A DNA stretch of 64,000 nt. It comes from Candidatus Rokuibacteriota bacterium (GTDB lineage Bacteria; Methylomirabilota; Methylomirabilia; Rokubacteriales; CSP1-6). The translations under genes and the position numbers were made by a program. Shown in pieces: positions 28,033-36,878 of the stretch (positions are counted from its first letter, which is position 1; the number at the start of each line of letters is the position of its first letter). The notes under the pieces are model-generated. The model did no database searches, was not told where the DNA came from, and saw only the letters and a list, made by a program, of their open reading frames with translations. Location of the stretch: contig JAUSJX010000048.1 in NCBI GenBank assembly GCA_030647435.1, positions 1 through 64,000 of the forward strand. The letters are read 5' to 3'.

Positions 28033-28099
28033 TCACAGTGGGCGCCACTTCCCACCGGAACTGCCCGTCACTCAGCATACTTAATAAGGAGGGGTGGCC

Positions 28100-29758
28100 A
28101 TGGACGCCCACGCGCCTTCGAAGCCGTCTCTGAACCGACGCGACCTGCTCAAGTGGGGCGGCGCGGGCCTGGCCGCCGCGGCCGCGGGCCCGGCCATATG
28201 GACGCCGGCGCATGCGCAGTCGCCCAAGCGGGGCGGCACGCTCTCGCTCCGCCTCTGGGACCCGCCGCACTTCGACCCGCACCTCACCATCTCGTACAAG
28301 ACCCACATCGCGCTGACCTTCACCCACAGCCGCCTCCTCAAGCACAAAGCCGGGCCGGGCGTCGTCCCGGGCACCTTCCCGATCGAAGGCGACCTGGCCG
28401 AGTCCTGGACCCAGCCCAACGACACGACGTACATCTTCAAGCTCCGCAAGGGCGTCCGCTGGCAGAACAAGCCGCCCGTCAACGGGCGGGAGCTGACGGC
28501 CGACGATGTCGTGTACTCCGTCGAGCGCTTCAGGACGATCAAAGGCAACGCCAACGCCTACATGCTGTCGTCCCTGGACAGGGTCGAGGCGCCCGACAAG
28601 TACACGGTCAAGTTCACGCTCAAGGAGCCGTACGTCTGGTTTCTCGACATGCTCGCCAACCCCATGGCGGTCGCCGTCGTCGCGAAAGAGTGCGTGGAGA
28701 AGTTCGGGGACCTCAAGAAGTGGGAGAGCGCCGTGGGCACCGGGCCGTGGACGCTCGACAGCTACCGCCCCAACGTGGGCTACACCTACGTGCGGAACCC
28801 CGCCTACCTCGCGGCGGGCCTGCCCTATATCGACAAGGTCGAGGTGACGGTGGACGAGGACAACGCTTCGCGCATGGCCGCCTTCATCGCGGGCAAGTAC
28901 GACCTCGGCTGGGAGATCACAGGCGCCATCAACCGCGTGGACTGGGTGCAGATCAAGGACACGCTCAAGCAGAGGCGCCCGCGGCTCCAGACCGCCGAGT
29001 ACCCCTCCAACGTGATGTCGCACATCTCCATGCGCACCGACCAGAAACCATTCAGCGACCCACGCGTCCGCCAGGCGATGTCTCTCGCCATCGACCGCCA
29101 GGGGCTCATCGACGCCACGGCCGAGGGCGTGGGCGTGTTCAACCCGCCGGTGCCGGCGGCGCTCAAGGAATGGTCGCTGCCGGTTGCCCAGCTCGGGGAG
29201 GGCGCCAAGTACTACAAGTACGATCCGAAGGAAGCCAAACGGCTGTTGGGCGAAGCCGGTTACCCCAACGGCTTCCCGGCCTCGATGTGCTTCACCACGT
29301 ACGGCTCAACGACCCTGGTGGACGGGGCGCAGCTCGTCCTCAAGTACCTCAAGGACGTGGGGATCGACACCAAGCTCGATCAGAAGGAGTACGGCGCCTA
29401 CATCTCGACCTGCTTCTACGGAAAGTTCGACTCCCTGACCTTCGGACCCCAGACGCCCTTCCTCGAGCCCGACAACTTCCTCTTCGGCCAGTACTACCCG
29501 GGGGAGACGAAGAACCAGAGTCACATCAACGACCCCGTGGTGGCCGACATGCTGATCCGCCAGCGACGCACCCACGATGTCGCCAAGCGGCGCGAGGTCA
29601 TCCACGACATCCAGCGCCATCTGGCCAAGCAGCAGCACTACGTGCAGGTCCCGTCGGGCATCTCCATCGGGGTGTGGGACAGCGCGCTCAAGAACTACGG
29701 CCCGAACATCGGCTACGATTACGGCGGACGCCTCATGGCGGCCTGGCTGGAAAGGTAG
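28100..29758 (+). CDS. ABC substrate-binding protein family 5, Tat-exported (paralog 1)
   Basis: 552 residues from the ATG at 28100, 6 bases after AAGGAGG; an upstream GTG at 28094 overlaps the ribosome site. N terminus has a Tat motif (NRRDLLKWGG) and Ala-rich core ending PAHAQ. The mature part has KRGGTLSLRLWDPPHFDPHL, DLAESWTQPNDTTYIFKLRKG and GRELTADDVVYSVERF, standard for peptide/nickel/opine binding proteins. Very similar to the next gene over its whole length, so this is a tandem duplication with divergence, probably for different ligands of one permease pair. Confidence 0.92.
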   Translation: MDAHAPSKPSLNRRDLLKWGGAGLAAAAAGPAIWTPAHAQSPKRGGTLSLRLWDPPHFDPHLTISYKTHIALTFTHSRLLKHKAGPGVVPGTFPIEGDLAESWTQPNDTTYIFKLRKGVRWQNKPPVNGRELTADDVVYSVERFRTIKGNANAYMLSSLDRVEAPDKYTVKFTLKEPYVWFLDMLANPMAVAVVAKECVEKFGDLKKWESAVGTGPWTLDSYRPNVGYTYVRNPAYLAAGLPYIDKVEVTVDEDNASRMAAFIAGKYDLGWEITGAINRVDWVQIKDTLKQRRPRLQTAEYPSNVMSHISMRTDQKPFSDPRVRQAMSLAIDRQGLIDATAEGVGVFNPPVPAALKEWSLPVAQLGEGAKYYKYDPKEAKRLLGEAGYPNGFPASMCFTTYGSTTLVDGAQLVLKYLKDVGIDTKLDQKEYGAYISTCFYGKFDSLTFGPQTPFLEPDNFLFGQYYPGETKNQSHINDPVVADMLIRQRRTHDVAKRREVIHDIQRHLAKQQHYVQVPSGISIGVWDSALKNYGPNIGYDYGGRLMAAWLER

Positions 29759-29761
29759 ACC

Positions 29762-31399
29762 ATGCGCACGAGACTGAGCCGGCGGGATCTGCTCAAGTTG
29801 GGCAGCGCGGGGCTGGCCGCGGCGGCGGCGCCCGCGGTGTGGAGCCCCGTTCAAGCGCAGGCGCCCAAGCGAGGCGGGACGCTCTCGCTGCGGCTGTGGG
29901 ATCCGCCGCACTTCGACCCGCACCTGACGATCTCGTACAAGACCAACGTCCTCTACACCTTCTCCCACAGCCGGCTCTTGAAGTTCAAGGCGGGGCCGGC
30001 GGTGCAGCCGGGCACGTTCACGCTCGAGGGCGACCTCGCCGAGTCCTGGACGCAGCCCAATGACACCACGTACATCTTCAAGCTCCGCAAAGGGGTCCGC
30101 TGGCACAACAAGCCGCCTGTGAACGGGCGCGAGCTGACCGCCGACGACGTCAAGTACACCTTCGACCGCTTCGTGAACGAGAAGGGCAATGCCTATCGCA
30201 GCATGATGGCGGCGCTCGACAAGGTCGAGGTCGTCGACAAGTACACGGTGAAGATGACGCTCAAGGAGCCCTACGTCTGGTTCCTCGACATGGTCGCCAA
30301 TCCGATGGCGTTGGCCATCATCGCAAAGGAAGCTGTCGAGAAGTTCGGCGACCTCAAGAAGTCCGAGGCCGTGATCGGCACGGGCCCGTGGATGCTGGAC
30401 ACCTACCGGCCGAATGTCGGCGTCACCTACGTGAGGAACCCGGGCTACTTCCTGAGCGGCTTGCCCTATATCGACAAGGTCGAGGTCACCATAGACGAGG
30501 ACAATGCCTCGCGCATGGCCGCCTTCATCGCGGGCAAGTACGACCTCGGCTGGGAGAATCCCGGGAATATCAACAGGGCCGACTGGGTCCAGATCAAGGA
30601 CACGCTCAAGCAGAGACGGCCGAAACTCCAGACCATGGAGTACGCCTCCAACCAGGAGAGCCACATCTACATGCGCACCGACAAGCCGCCGTTCAGCGAT
30701 GTCCGCGTGCGCCGCGCCATCTCGCTGGCCTTCAACCGCCAGGGCATCATCGACGCTCTCTTCGAAGGCGTTGGCATCTTCAACCCCGCCGTGCCGGCCG
30801 GCCTCAAGGACTGGGCGCTGCCCGTGGACCAGCTCGGCGAGGGCGCCCAGTACTACAAGTTCGATCCCGCCCGCGCCAAGAAGCTCCTCGCCGAGGCCGG
30901 CTACCCCAATGGCTTCCCGGCCACGATCTCCTACGCGACATACGGCTCGACGATCCTTGTCGACAGCCTGCAGCTCCTCCTGAAGAACCTCAAGGACATC
31001 GGCATCGACGCCAAGCTGATCCAGCAGGAGTACGGCGCGTACATCAGCACCGCCTTCTACGGCAAGTACGAGTCCATGGCGTACGGTCCGCAGACGCCCT
31101 TCCTCGACCCGGACAACTTTCTCTTCGGCCCGCACATGCCCGGAGAGCTCAAGAACCAGAGCCACGTGAACGATCCCGTGCTGGGCGACATGCTGGTCCG
31201 CCAGCGCCGCACTGCCGACGTGGCGAAGCGGCGCGAGGTGCTGCACGAGATCCAGCGCTATCTCGCAAAGCAGCAGTACTACGTGTATGCGCCCTCCGGT
31301 GTCAACATCGGCGTGTGGGACGGGGCCCTCAAGAACTACGCGCCCAACATCGGCTACGACTGGGGCGGCCGCGTGACCGCGGCCTGGCTCGACCGCTGA
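29762..31399 (+). CDS. ABC substrate-binding protein family 5, Tat-exported (paralog 2)
   Basis: 545 residues, starting 3 bp after paralog 1. Tat signal LSRRDLLKLGSAG ending PVQAQ. Shares LSLRLWDPPHFDPHLTISYK, DLAESWTQPNDTTYIFKLRK and long stretches near EEDNASRMAAFIAGKYDLGW with paralog 1. Differences concentrate in the ligand-facing middle part (for example GNINRADW against GAINRVDW) and in the last third. Followed after 4 bp by the permease genes, so this is the copy most tightly linked to them. Confidence 0.92.
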   Translation: MRTRLSRRDLLKLGSAGLAAAAAPAVWSPVQAQAPKRGGTLSLRLWDPPHFDPHLTISYKTNVLYTFSHSRLLKFKAGPAVQPGTFTLEGDLAESWTQPNDTTYIFKLRKGVRWHNKPPVNGRELTADDVKYTFDRFVNEKGNAYRSMMAALDKVEVVDKYTVKMTLKEPYVWFLDMVANPMALAIIAKEAVEKFGDLKKSEAVIGTGPWMLDTYRPNVGVTYVRNPGYFLSGLPYIDKVEVTIDEDNASRMAAFIAGKYDLGWENPGNINRADWVQIKDTLKQRRPKLQTMEYASNQESHIYMRTDKPPFSDVRVRRAISLAFNRQGIIDALFEGVGIFNPAVPAGLKDWALPVDQLGEGAQYYKFDPARAKKLLAEAGYPNGFPATISYATYGSTILVDSLQLLLKNLKDIGIDAKLIQQEYGAYISTAFYGKYESMAYGPQTPFLDPDNFLFGPHMPGELKNQSHVNDPVLGDMLVRQRRTADVAKRREVLHEIQRYLAKQQYYVYAPSGVNIGVWDGALKNYAPNIGYDWGGRVTAAWLDR

Positions 31400-31403
31400 C
31401 GCT

Positions 31404-32351
31404 GTGCTGAGGCGGTACCTCCTCAAGCGCCTCCTCGTCGCGATCCCGTCGCTGGTGATCGCCTCGCTCATCGTCTTCACCCTGCCCCGCCTCCTGCCGG
31501 GCGACGCGGTCCAGCTCATGATGGAGGAGAAGGCGTACGGCAAGGACGTGGACGATCTCCGGCACAAGCTGGGGCTCGACCGCCCGATCTACATCCAGTA
31601 CTTCGCGTGGGTCGGCAACGTCGTCCGCGGCAACCTCGGCGAGTCGCTCTGGACCAAGCGGACGGTGGTGGAGGAGCTCCGCATGCGGCTGCCGGTCACG
31701 CTGCTCCTCGGCGGCCTGGCCATCTGCTTCGCCGTCGTCATCGCGATCCCCATCGGCGTGCTCTCCGCTGTGCGGGCGGACACCATGCGGGACTACGTCG
31801 CGCGGAGCGCGGCCATCATCGGCTTGTCGGTCCCGAGCTTCTGGATCGCCACGCTCGTCATCGTCCTGCCCGCGATCTGGTGGGGGTGGACGCCGCATCT
31901 CGGCTTCACCGAGTTCAGCAAGTCGCCCACGGCCCACGTGCTCCAGTTCCTCCTGCCGGCGCTCATCCTGGGCTTGGCCTCGGCGGCGGGGATCATGCGG
32001 CTCACGCGGGCCATGCTGCTCGAGGTGCTGCGCCAGGACTACGTCCGCACGGCGTGGGCCAAGGGGCTGCGCGAGGGCGTGGTGGTGCTCAAGCACAGCC
32101 TCAAGAACGCCCTGATCCCGGTCGTTACCATCCTCGGGATCCAGCTCGCGCAGATCTTCAGCGGCACCGTCATCATCGAGTTAATCTTCCAGCTGCCGGG
32201 CATGGGGCGCTTCCTCTTCGACGCCATCAACCAGCGGGACTACCCGGTCATCCAGGGCATCAACCTGCTCGTCGTGTCCATCATCGTGCTGATGAACCTC
32301 ACGGTGGATCTTCTCTACGCCGTGCTGGACCCGAGGATCCGCTACTCGTAA
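31404..32351 (+). CDS. Peptide/opine ABC permease, DppB type
   Basis: 315-residue inner-membrane protein, GTG start 4 bp after the binding protein. N-terminal helix RRYLLKRLLVAIPSLVIASL is the DppB/OppB type, with the periplasmic loop LGLDRPIYIQYFAWVGNVVRGNLGES. Cytoplasmic EAA-like loop is YVRTAWAKGLREGVVVLKH near residue 215. Ends YAVLDPRIRYS, the family-typical tail. Stop overlaps the next start (TAATG). Confidence 0.92.
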   Translation: MLRRYLLKRLLVAIPSLVIASLIVFTLPRLLPGDAVQLMMEEKAYGKDVDDLRHKLGLDRPIYIQYFAWVGNVVRGNLGESLWTKRTVVEELRMRLPVTLLLGGLAICFAVVIAIPIGVLSAVRADTMRDYVARSAAIIGLSVPSFWIATLVIVLPAIWWGWTPHLGFTEFSKSPTAHVLQFLLPALILGLASAAGIMRLTRAMLLEVLRQDYVRTAWAKGLREGVVVLKHSLKNALIPVVTILGIQLAQIFSGTVIIELIFQLPGMGRFLFDAINQRDYPVIQGINLLVVSIIVLMNLTVDLLYAVLDPRIRYS

Positions 32352-33274
32352 TGGCCAGGCACACCGACGCCGTCGCAACGGTCGAGCCCGCGAGCGAGAC
32401 CTGGGCGCTCCCCCGGGGGGTCCGGGCGCTCCTGCTCTTCTGCCGGCGCAAGCCCCTGGGCGCCCTTGGCGGATTCCTCGTGCTGGTCATGCTCGTCATG
32501 GCGGTGGGCGCGCCCTGGATCGCCCACTACGTCTACGACGAGAGCATACCCGGGGCGCGGATGAAAGCGCCCGGCGCCCAGTTCTGGATGGGCACGGATA
32601 ATCTCTCCCGCGACATGTGGAGCCGCGTGGTATACGGCGCGCGAGTCTCGGTCACCGTGGGCTTCATCACGATCGCGCTTGCCACCCTCATCGCCACGGC
32701 CGTGGGAGTCTCGAGCGCCTACATCGGCGGCATCTACGATATAGCCGTGCAGCGCGTGGTGGACGCCTGGATGTCCTTCCCCTATCTCGTGATCATCCTC
32801 TCGCTGATGGCCGTGCTCGGGCCCGGACTCATGAACCTGATCCTGTCGCTGTCCGTCCTGGTCGCGGCAACCAGCGCCCGCGTGATACGCGGCGCGGCGC
32901 TCAGCGTCATGGAGAACCCCTACATCGAGTCCGCGCGAGCCATGGGCACCGGGCATCTCCGCATCGTCCTGCGCCACGTGGTGCCCAACGTCATGGCCAC
33001 GGTCATCATCGTCGCGACCATCGGGCTCGGCGGCGTCATCCTGGCCGAGTCTTCCCTCTCCTTCCTCGGCCTTGGGGTCCCGCCGCCGCAGCCGTCCTGG
33101 GGCGCCATGCTGGCCGGCTCGGGCCGCTCCTACATGCAGCGCGCGCCCTGGATGGCCATCTTCCCGGGCCTGGCCATCTCGCTGGCCGTCTTCGGCTTCA
33201 ACATGCTCGGCGACGCGCTCCGCGACGTCCTCGACCCCCGGCTTAGAGGTACAGGCACCGGCCCCGCCCGTTAG
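32351..33274 (+). CDS. Peptide/opine ABC permease, DppC type
   Basis: 307-residue inner-membrane protein. The N-terminal cytoplasmic stretch precedes CRRKPLGALGGFLVLVMLVM, the first membrane helix. GTDNLSRDMWSRVVYGARVS is the DppC hallmark, and the EAA loop is YIESARAMGTGHLRIVLRHV. Ends with LDPRLRGTG. No DppD or DppF ATPase gene follows: the next DNA is a hairpin-rich spacer and then kdsB. The ATPases must therefore come from elsewhere in the genome. Confidence 0.92.
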   Translation: MARHTDAVATVEPASETWALPRGVRALLLFCRRKPLGALGGFLVLVMLVMAVGAPWIAHYVYDESIPGARMKAPGAQFWMGTDNLSRDMWSRVVYGARVSVTVGFITIALATLIATAVGVSSAYIGGIYDIAVQRVVDAWMSFPYLVIILSLMAVLGPGLMNLILSLSVLVAATSARVIRGAALSVMENPYIESARAMGTGHLRIVLRHVVPNVMATVIIVATIGLGGVILAESSLSFLGLGVPPPQPSWGAMLAGSGRSYMQRAPWMAIFPGLAISLAVFGFNMLGDALRDVLDPRLRGTGTGPAR

Positions 33275-33368
33275 CAGGCTGCCGCCTCTTGTCCGTAACA
33301 CGGGGATCTGCGCGGCTCCGCCGTCTTTCTGGTAGCCTAGCCCGGATTATGCGTGAAGACATGCGCCA

Positions 33369-33457
33369 CCCTCACCCCGACCCTCTCCCTCTCCGAGGGA
33401 GAGGGAGCCGTTTCGATCCCCTCGCCCCCGGAGGGGGAGAGGGACAGGGTGAGGGGG
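33369..33457. repeat. Nested GGGAGAGGG hairpins after the dpp-like genes
   Basis: The 231-bp spacer after the DppC-type gene contains CCCTCTCCCTC, TCC, GAGGGAGAGGG (33381-33405, 11-bp stem). Further on GGGGGAGAGGG is followed by CAGGGTGAGGG, which pairs back with CCCTCACCC at the left edge (33369-33377). It is the same repeat family as at 21516, 22790, 26653 and 26675. It could end or attenuate transcription by structure, but no U tract follows. Confidence 0.6.
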
Positions 33458-33505
33458 CGCATAGGACGCGGAACACGCGTTCGTGATTAGAGCAGGCTAG
33501 CGGGG

Positions 33506-34237
33506 GTGAACATTCTGGGCGTCATCCCGGCGCGGCTGCATTCGACCCGACTGCCGCGCAAGGTCCTCCGCGAGATCGCGGGCGTGCCCATGGTGGTCTA
33601 CGTCTTCAGACGCGCCCAGGGCTGCCGCCTCCTCTCCGACCTCCTCGTCGCCACCGACAGCGAGGAGGTCGTCGAGGCCTGCCACGCCTATCACATCCCG
33701 GCCGTCTTGACGTCGCCCGACCATCAGTCGGGGACGGATCGGCTCTGGGAAGTGTCGCGCGCCCGCGTGGCCGACGTCTACGTCAACATCCAGGGCGACG
33801 AGCCGCTCGTGACGACGGGCCACATCGAAACCCTGGTACGACCCTTTCTCGACGAGCCCGAGGTCCAGGTGACGACGCTCAAGATCCGCGCGACCCCCGA
33901 CGAGGTCGCAAGCCGGACCGCCAACAAGGTGGTGACGGACCGCCACGGTAATGCGCTGTACTTCTCGCGGCTGCCCATTCCCTGCGATCGCGACAATGTC
34001 GGCGGCATCGTGTACTGGAAGCACATCGGCATGTACGCCTACCGGCGCCAGGTTCTGGAGATGTACCATTCGCTGCCGCCATCGGCCCTGGAGAGGGCGG
34101 AACAGCTCGAGCAGCTTCGGCTGCTCGAGCACGGCATCCCGATCCGCGTTCTCGAGACACGCGAGGCTACGATCGGTGTGGACACCGAGGAGGATCTCAA
34201 AGCCGTCGCCGCGCTCGTCGCATCCCGCCCCTCTTGA
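33506..34237 (+). CDS. kdsB: 3-deoxy-manno-octulosonate cytidylyltransferase
   Basis: 243 residues, GTG start. KdsB activates Kdo with CTP to CMP-Kdo for lipopolysaccharide inner core assembly. Motifs: VIPARLHSTRLPRKVL at the nucleotide-binding N terminus (family ARxxSxRLPxK), ATDSEEV, SGTDRLWEV, VNIQGDEPLV with the metal-binding Asp, YFSRLPIP and GIYAYR-like GMYAYRRQVLEMY. It implies an outer membrane with Kdo. The usual partners (kdsA, waaA, lpxK) are not beside it. Confidence 0.92.
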   Translation: MNILGVIPARLHSTRLPRKVLREIAGVPMVVYVFRRAQGCRLLSDLLVATDSEEVVEACHAYHIPAVLTSPDHQSGTDRLWEVSRARVADVYVNIQGDEPLVTTGHIETLVRPFLDEPEVQVTTLKIRATPDEVASRTANKVVTDRHGNALYFSRLPIPCDRDNVGGIVYWKHIGMYAYRRQVLEMYHSLPPSALERAEQLEQLRLLEHGIPIRVLETREATIGVDTEEDLKAVAALVASRPS

Positions 34238-35463
34238 ACAAACCGCCCGTTGCGACCAACCCGGAAGCCGCCGCGGGGCGCTGGGGCATCCTCGCGTTGA
34301 TCATGGCCGCCCAGACCATGGCCAATGTCGGCCCGCTCGGGATCCCGGCCATCGCGCCGCTGATCCGCCAAGACCTTGGGCTCTCGATGGCGCAGGCGGG
34401 CTCCTTTCTGTCCGCCTACTACGTCGGCACCACGCTCATGTCCCTGCCCGCCGGCTGGATGGCCGACCGGTGGGGCGTCCTGGCGACCATGGTGCTGGGA
34501 CAGGCCGTCATCGCCGCCGGCCTCTACGCCGTCGCGGGCACCGGCTCCTTCTCCCTGCTCATGATCGTCATGATCTGCGCCGGCGTGGGCTACGGCATGC
34601 TCAACCCGACGACGGCCAAGGCGGCCATCGCATGGTTCCCACGCCGCCAGCGCGCCACCGCCGTCGGCCTCAAGCAGGTCGGCCTGCCTCTGGGCGGCGC
34701 GGTCGGCGCCTCGATCATGCCGCCGCTCGCCCTCTGGCTCGGCTGGCGACCGGCGGTGGCGCTGCCGGCCTCGCTGATCGCGGTACTGGCCGCCGTGACG
34801 TGGCTCCTCTACCGAGACCCGCCAGCCGCCGCCGACACGGACGGCCTGTCCGTCGGCCCCGCGAGCCTTCGGAGCGTCCTCGGCAACCGCGACCTCTGGC
34901 TCGTCTCGGGCGCCACGATGATCTTCGCGGGCATGCAGACGGTGTGGATGTCCTTCCTCGTGCTCTACCTGACCGAGGTCCTGCGCGTCTCGCTGGTCCA
35001 CGCGGGGCGCTACCTCGTGATGGCCCAGGCGACCGGCATTGCCGGTCGCGTGATCTTCGGCATGCTCTCCGACCGGTTCTTCGGCGGGCGCCGGCGCATC
35101 GTGCTCGTCATCGCCGGCGTCGGCTCGACGGCCTGCTCGCTCGTGATGGCGGGGACGGGGCCCGGCACGAGCGCATGGGTCCTGGCGCCGCTCGCGCTCG
35201 TCTTCGGCTTCTTCGGCATCGGCTGGAACGGCGTCCAGCACACGCTCATGGCAGAGCTGGTCGGGCCGCGGGGCGCGGGCACGGCCATCGGGCTCGGGCT
35301 CGCCATCTCGTCCTTCGGCGTCACCATTTGCCCGCCCATTTTCGGCTTGGCCGTGGAGCGCTTGGGCGGCTTCGGCGTGCCCTGGGCGGCGCTCGGCCTC
35401 GTCATGGCCGCTACGATGTGCCTCCTGATCCCGGTGCGGGAAGGAAGGATGGAGACCCCGTGA
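34234..35463 (+). CDS. MFS transporter
   Basis: 409 residues, TTG start overlapping the kdsB stop (TTGA). Twelve hydrophobic segments are evident. The loop 2-3 motif is GWMADRWGVLATM, and GYGMLNPTTAKAAIAWFPRRQRATAVGLKQ is in the loop before helix 5. The second-half counterpart is RVIFGMLSDRFFGGRRR. Drug, sugar-phosphate or organic-acid transport is possible. Stop overlaps the next MFS gene (GTGA). Confidence 0.88.
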   Translation: MNKPPVATNPEAAAGRWGILALIMAAQTMANVGPLGIPAIAPLIRQDLGLSMAQAGSFLSAYYVGTTLMSLPAGWMADRWGVLATMVLGQAVIAAGLYAVAGTGSFSLLMIVMICAGVGYGMLNPTTAKAAIAWFPRRQRATAVGLKQVGLPLGGAVGASIMPPLALWLGWRPAVALPASLIAVLAAVTWLLYRDPPAAADTDGLSVGPASLRSVLGNRDLWLVSGATMIFAGMQTVWMSFLVLYLTEVLRVSLVHAGRYLVMAQATGIAGRVIFGMLSDRFFGGRRRIVLVIAGVGSTACSLVMAGTGPGTSAWVLAPLALVFGFFGIGWNGVQHTLMAELVGPRGAGTAIGLGLAISSFGVTICPPIFGLAVERLGGFGVPWAALGLVMAATMCLLIPVREGRMETP

Positions 35464-36656
35464 GTGATCGCTCGTCCTACGGCTGGGTCGTGCTCGGCGC
35501 CGCCTTCGTCATCATCACCATGGCGGTCGGCACGCTCTTCTCCCTCGCCGTCTTCCTCAAGCCGCTCGAGGACTCCATGGGCTGGGCGCGCTCGAGCGTC
35601 AGCGCCATCGCGCTGCTCAACTGGATCGCGATGGGACTGGGCTCTTTCCTCGCGGGGTATCTCTCCGACCGCTTCGGCGCGCGCCCGGTGGTGCTGGGCG
35701 GCGGGGTGCTGCTCGGAGCGGGGCTGATCCTCTCCGGCCGGGCGGAGGCGCTCTGGCAGTTCTACGTCAGCTTCGGCGTCCTGGTCGGCTTCGGCGTGAG
35801 CTGCTTCTACGTACCGCTGACCGTGACGGCCATCCGCTGGTTCGAGCACCGGCGGGGGATGGCCGCGTCCATCGTTTCGTCGGGCAACGGCCTCGGCACG
35901 CTGGCCCTCGCCCCGCTCACCCGTTGGCTCATCAACAACTATGACTGGCGCACGGCCTTCCTGATCCTGGGCGAGCTCGCGCTGATCGTTGTCATCCCCG
36001 CGGCGCTCCTGCTCAGGCGGGCGCCCACTGCCGGCCTGCCGGCCTCGCAGCCGGCGCCGGAGCCGGGGCTGACCGCCCGACGGCTCTGGACCTTCTGGCC
36101 GTTCTGGGCCATCGCACTGACCCACTTCGCCTGCTGCGCGGCCCATTCGGGACCGATCTTCCACATGGTCTCCCACGCCATAGACCAGGGCGTAGCGGCC
36201 CTGGCGGCGGCGGGGGCGCTGGGCATCTCGGGCCTGACATCCATCATCGGGCGCGTCGGCACCGGCATGGTCGCCGACCGCGTCGGCGCCAAGCGCACCC
36301 TGGTCACCGGGCTGATCCTCCAGGCCATGACCATCTTCCTGTACGTCTTCGCGGGCGACGCGGGCACGCTCTACGCCCTCGCCATGGTCTTCGGGGTCGC
36401 CTACGGCAGCGTCATGCCGCTCTACGCCGTTGTCACCCGCGAGTACTTCGGTGATCGGGCCATGGGCACGGCCTATGGCGGCGTCTTCTTCATCTCCTGC
36501 ATCGGCATGGGCATAGGCTCCTACGCCGGGGGCATCATTCACGATGTGTTCGGCTCTTATCTCTGGCTCTTCCTGGGCTCCGGCGCCATCGCCACCATGG
36601 CCATCGTGCTGGCCTTGACGCTCCGGCCGCCGAGGACCGCCCTGCGCCCGGCGTGA
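35460..36656 (+). CDS. MFS transporter (oxalate/formate antiporter-like)
   Basis: 398 residues from a GTG at 35460 that overlaps the previous stop. N terminus SYGWVVLGAAFVIITMAVGT with SLAVFLKPLEDSMGW is typical of the monocarboxylate/oxalate-formate group of MFS carriers. Also seen are GYLSDRFGARPVVLGG, IRWFEHRRGMAASIVSSGNG and GRVGTGMVADRVGAKR in the second half. Two dissimilar MFS genes in direct overlap suggest two substrates or a heteromeric unit; the former is more likely. Confidence 0.88.
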   Translation: MSDRSSYGWVVLGAAFVIITMAVGTLFSLAVFLKPLEDSMGWARSSVSAIALLNWIAMGLGSFLAGYLSDRFGARPVVLGGGVLLGAGLILSGRAEALWQFYVSFGVLVGFGVSCFYVPLTVTAIRWFEHRRGMAASIVSSGNGLGTLALAPLTRWLINNYDWRTAFLILGELALIVVIPAALLLRRAPTAGLPASQPAPEPGLTARRLWTFWPFWAIALTHFACCAAHSGPIFHMVSHAIDQGVAALAAAGALGISGLTSIIGRVGTGMVADRVGAKRTLVTGLILQAMTIFLYVFAGDAGTLYALAMVFGVAYGSVMPLYAVVTREYFGDRAMGTAYGGVFFISCIGMGIGSYAGGIIHDVFGSYLWLFLGSGAIATMAIVLALTLRPPRTALRPA

Positions 36657-36678
36657 CGCAAGGCGGCGCTTTTCCCCG

Positions 36679-36708
36679 TTGACACGCGAGGCGGTTTCTT
36701 GCTAAGAA
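36679..36708 (+). promoter_or_regulatory. Sigma-70-like promoter before carbohydrate importer
   Basis: TTGACA at 36679-36684, 18-base spacer, TAAGAA at 36703-36708 (within TAAGAAT). It lies in the 222-bp spacer before the binding protein gene, leaving a leader of about 165 bases. Confidence 0.5.
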
Positions 36709-36878
36709 TGCGCCACGATTTTGGCTGATTTCTCACCCTTTCACGACCCTGTGACTGCCTTCACGAGCGTTGATTCTCACGGTCGGGGCTGGCCCCGCCG
36801 CTCGGAGTCCGCCGCCCGAACCCGGAAGGGAACGGCTCCGCACCACAGACACTTCACCAACACGAGGAGACATGGTCA

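Noticed and set aside
29306-31567. 753-codon open frame on the minus strand.
   Set aside because: Antisense shadow of the second family-5 binding protein and DppB; no domain motif in its translation.
21516-33405. GGGGAGAGG hairpins as Rho-independent terminators.
   Set aside because: Stems are strong but no run of T follows on either strand, and several copies lie inside apparent operons.
33951-35459. Upstream part of the open frame ending at 36656.
   Set aside because: Only the part from 35460 has MFS features. Before that the frame overlaps kdsB and the first MFS gene in the wrong phase.
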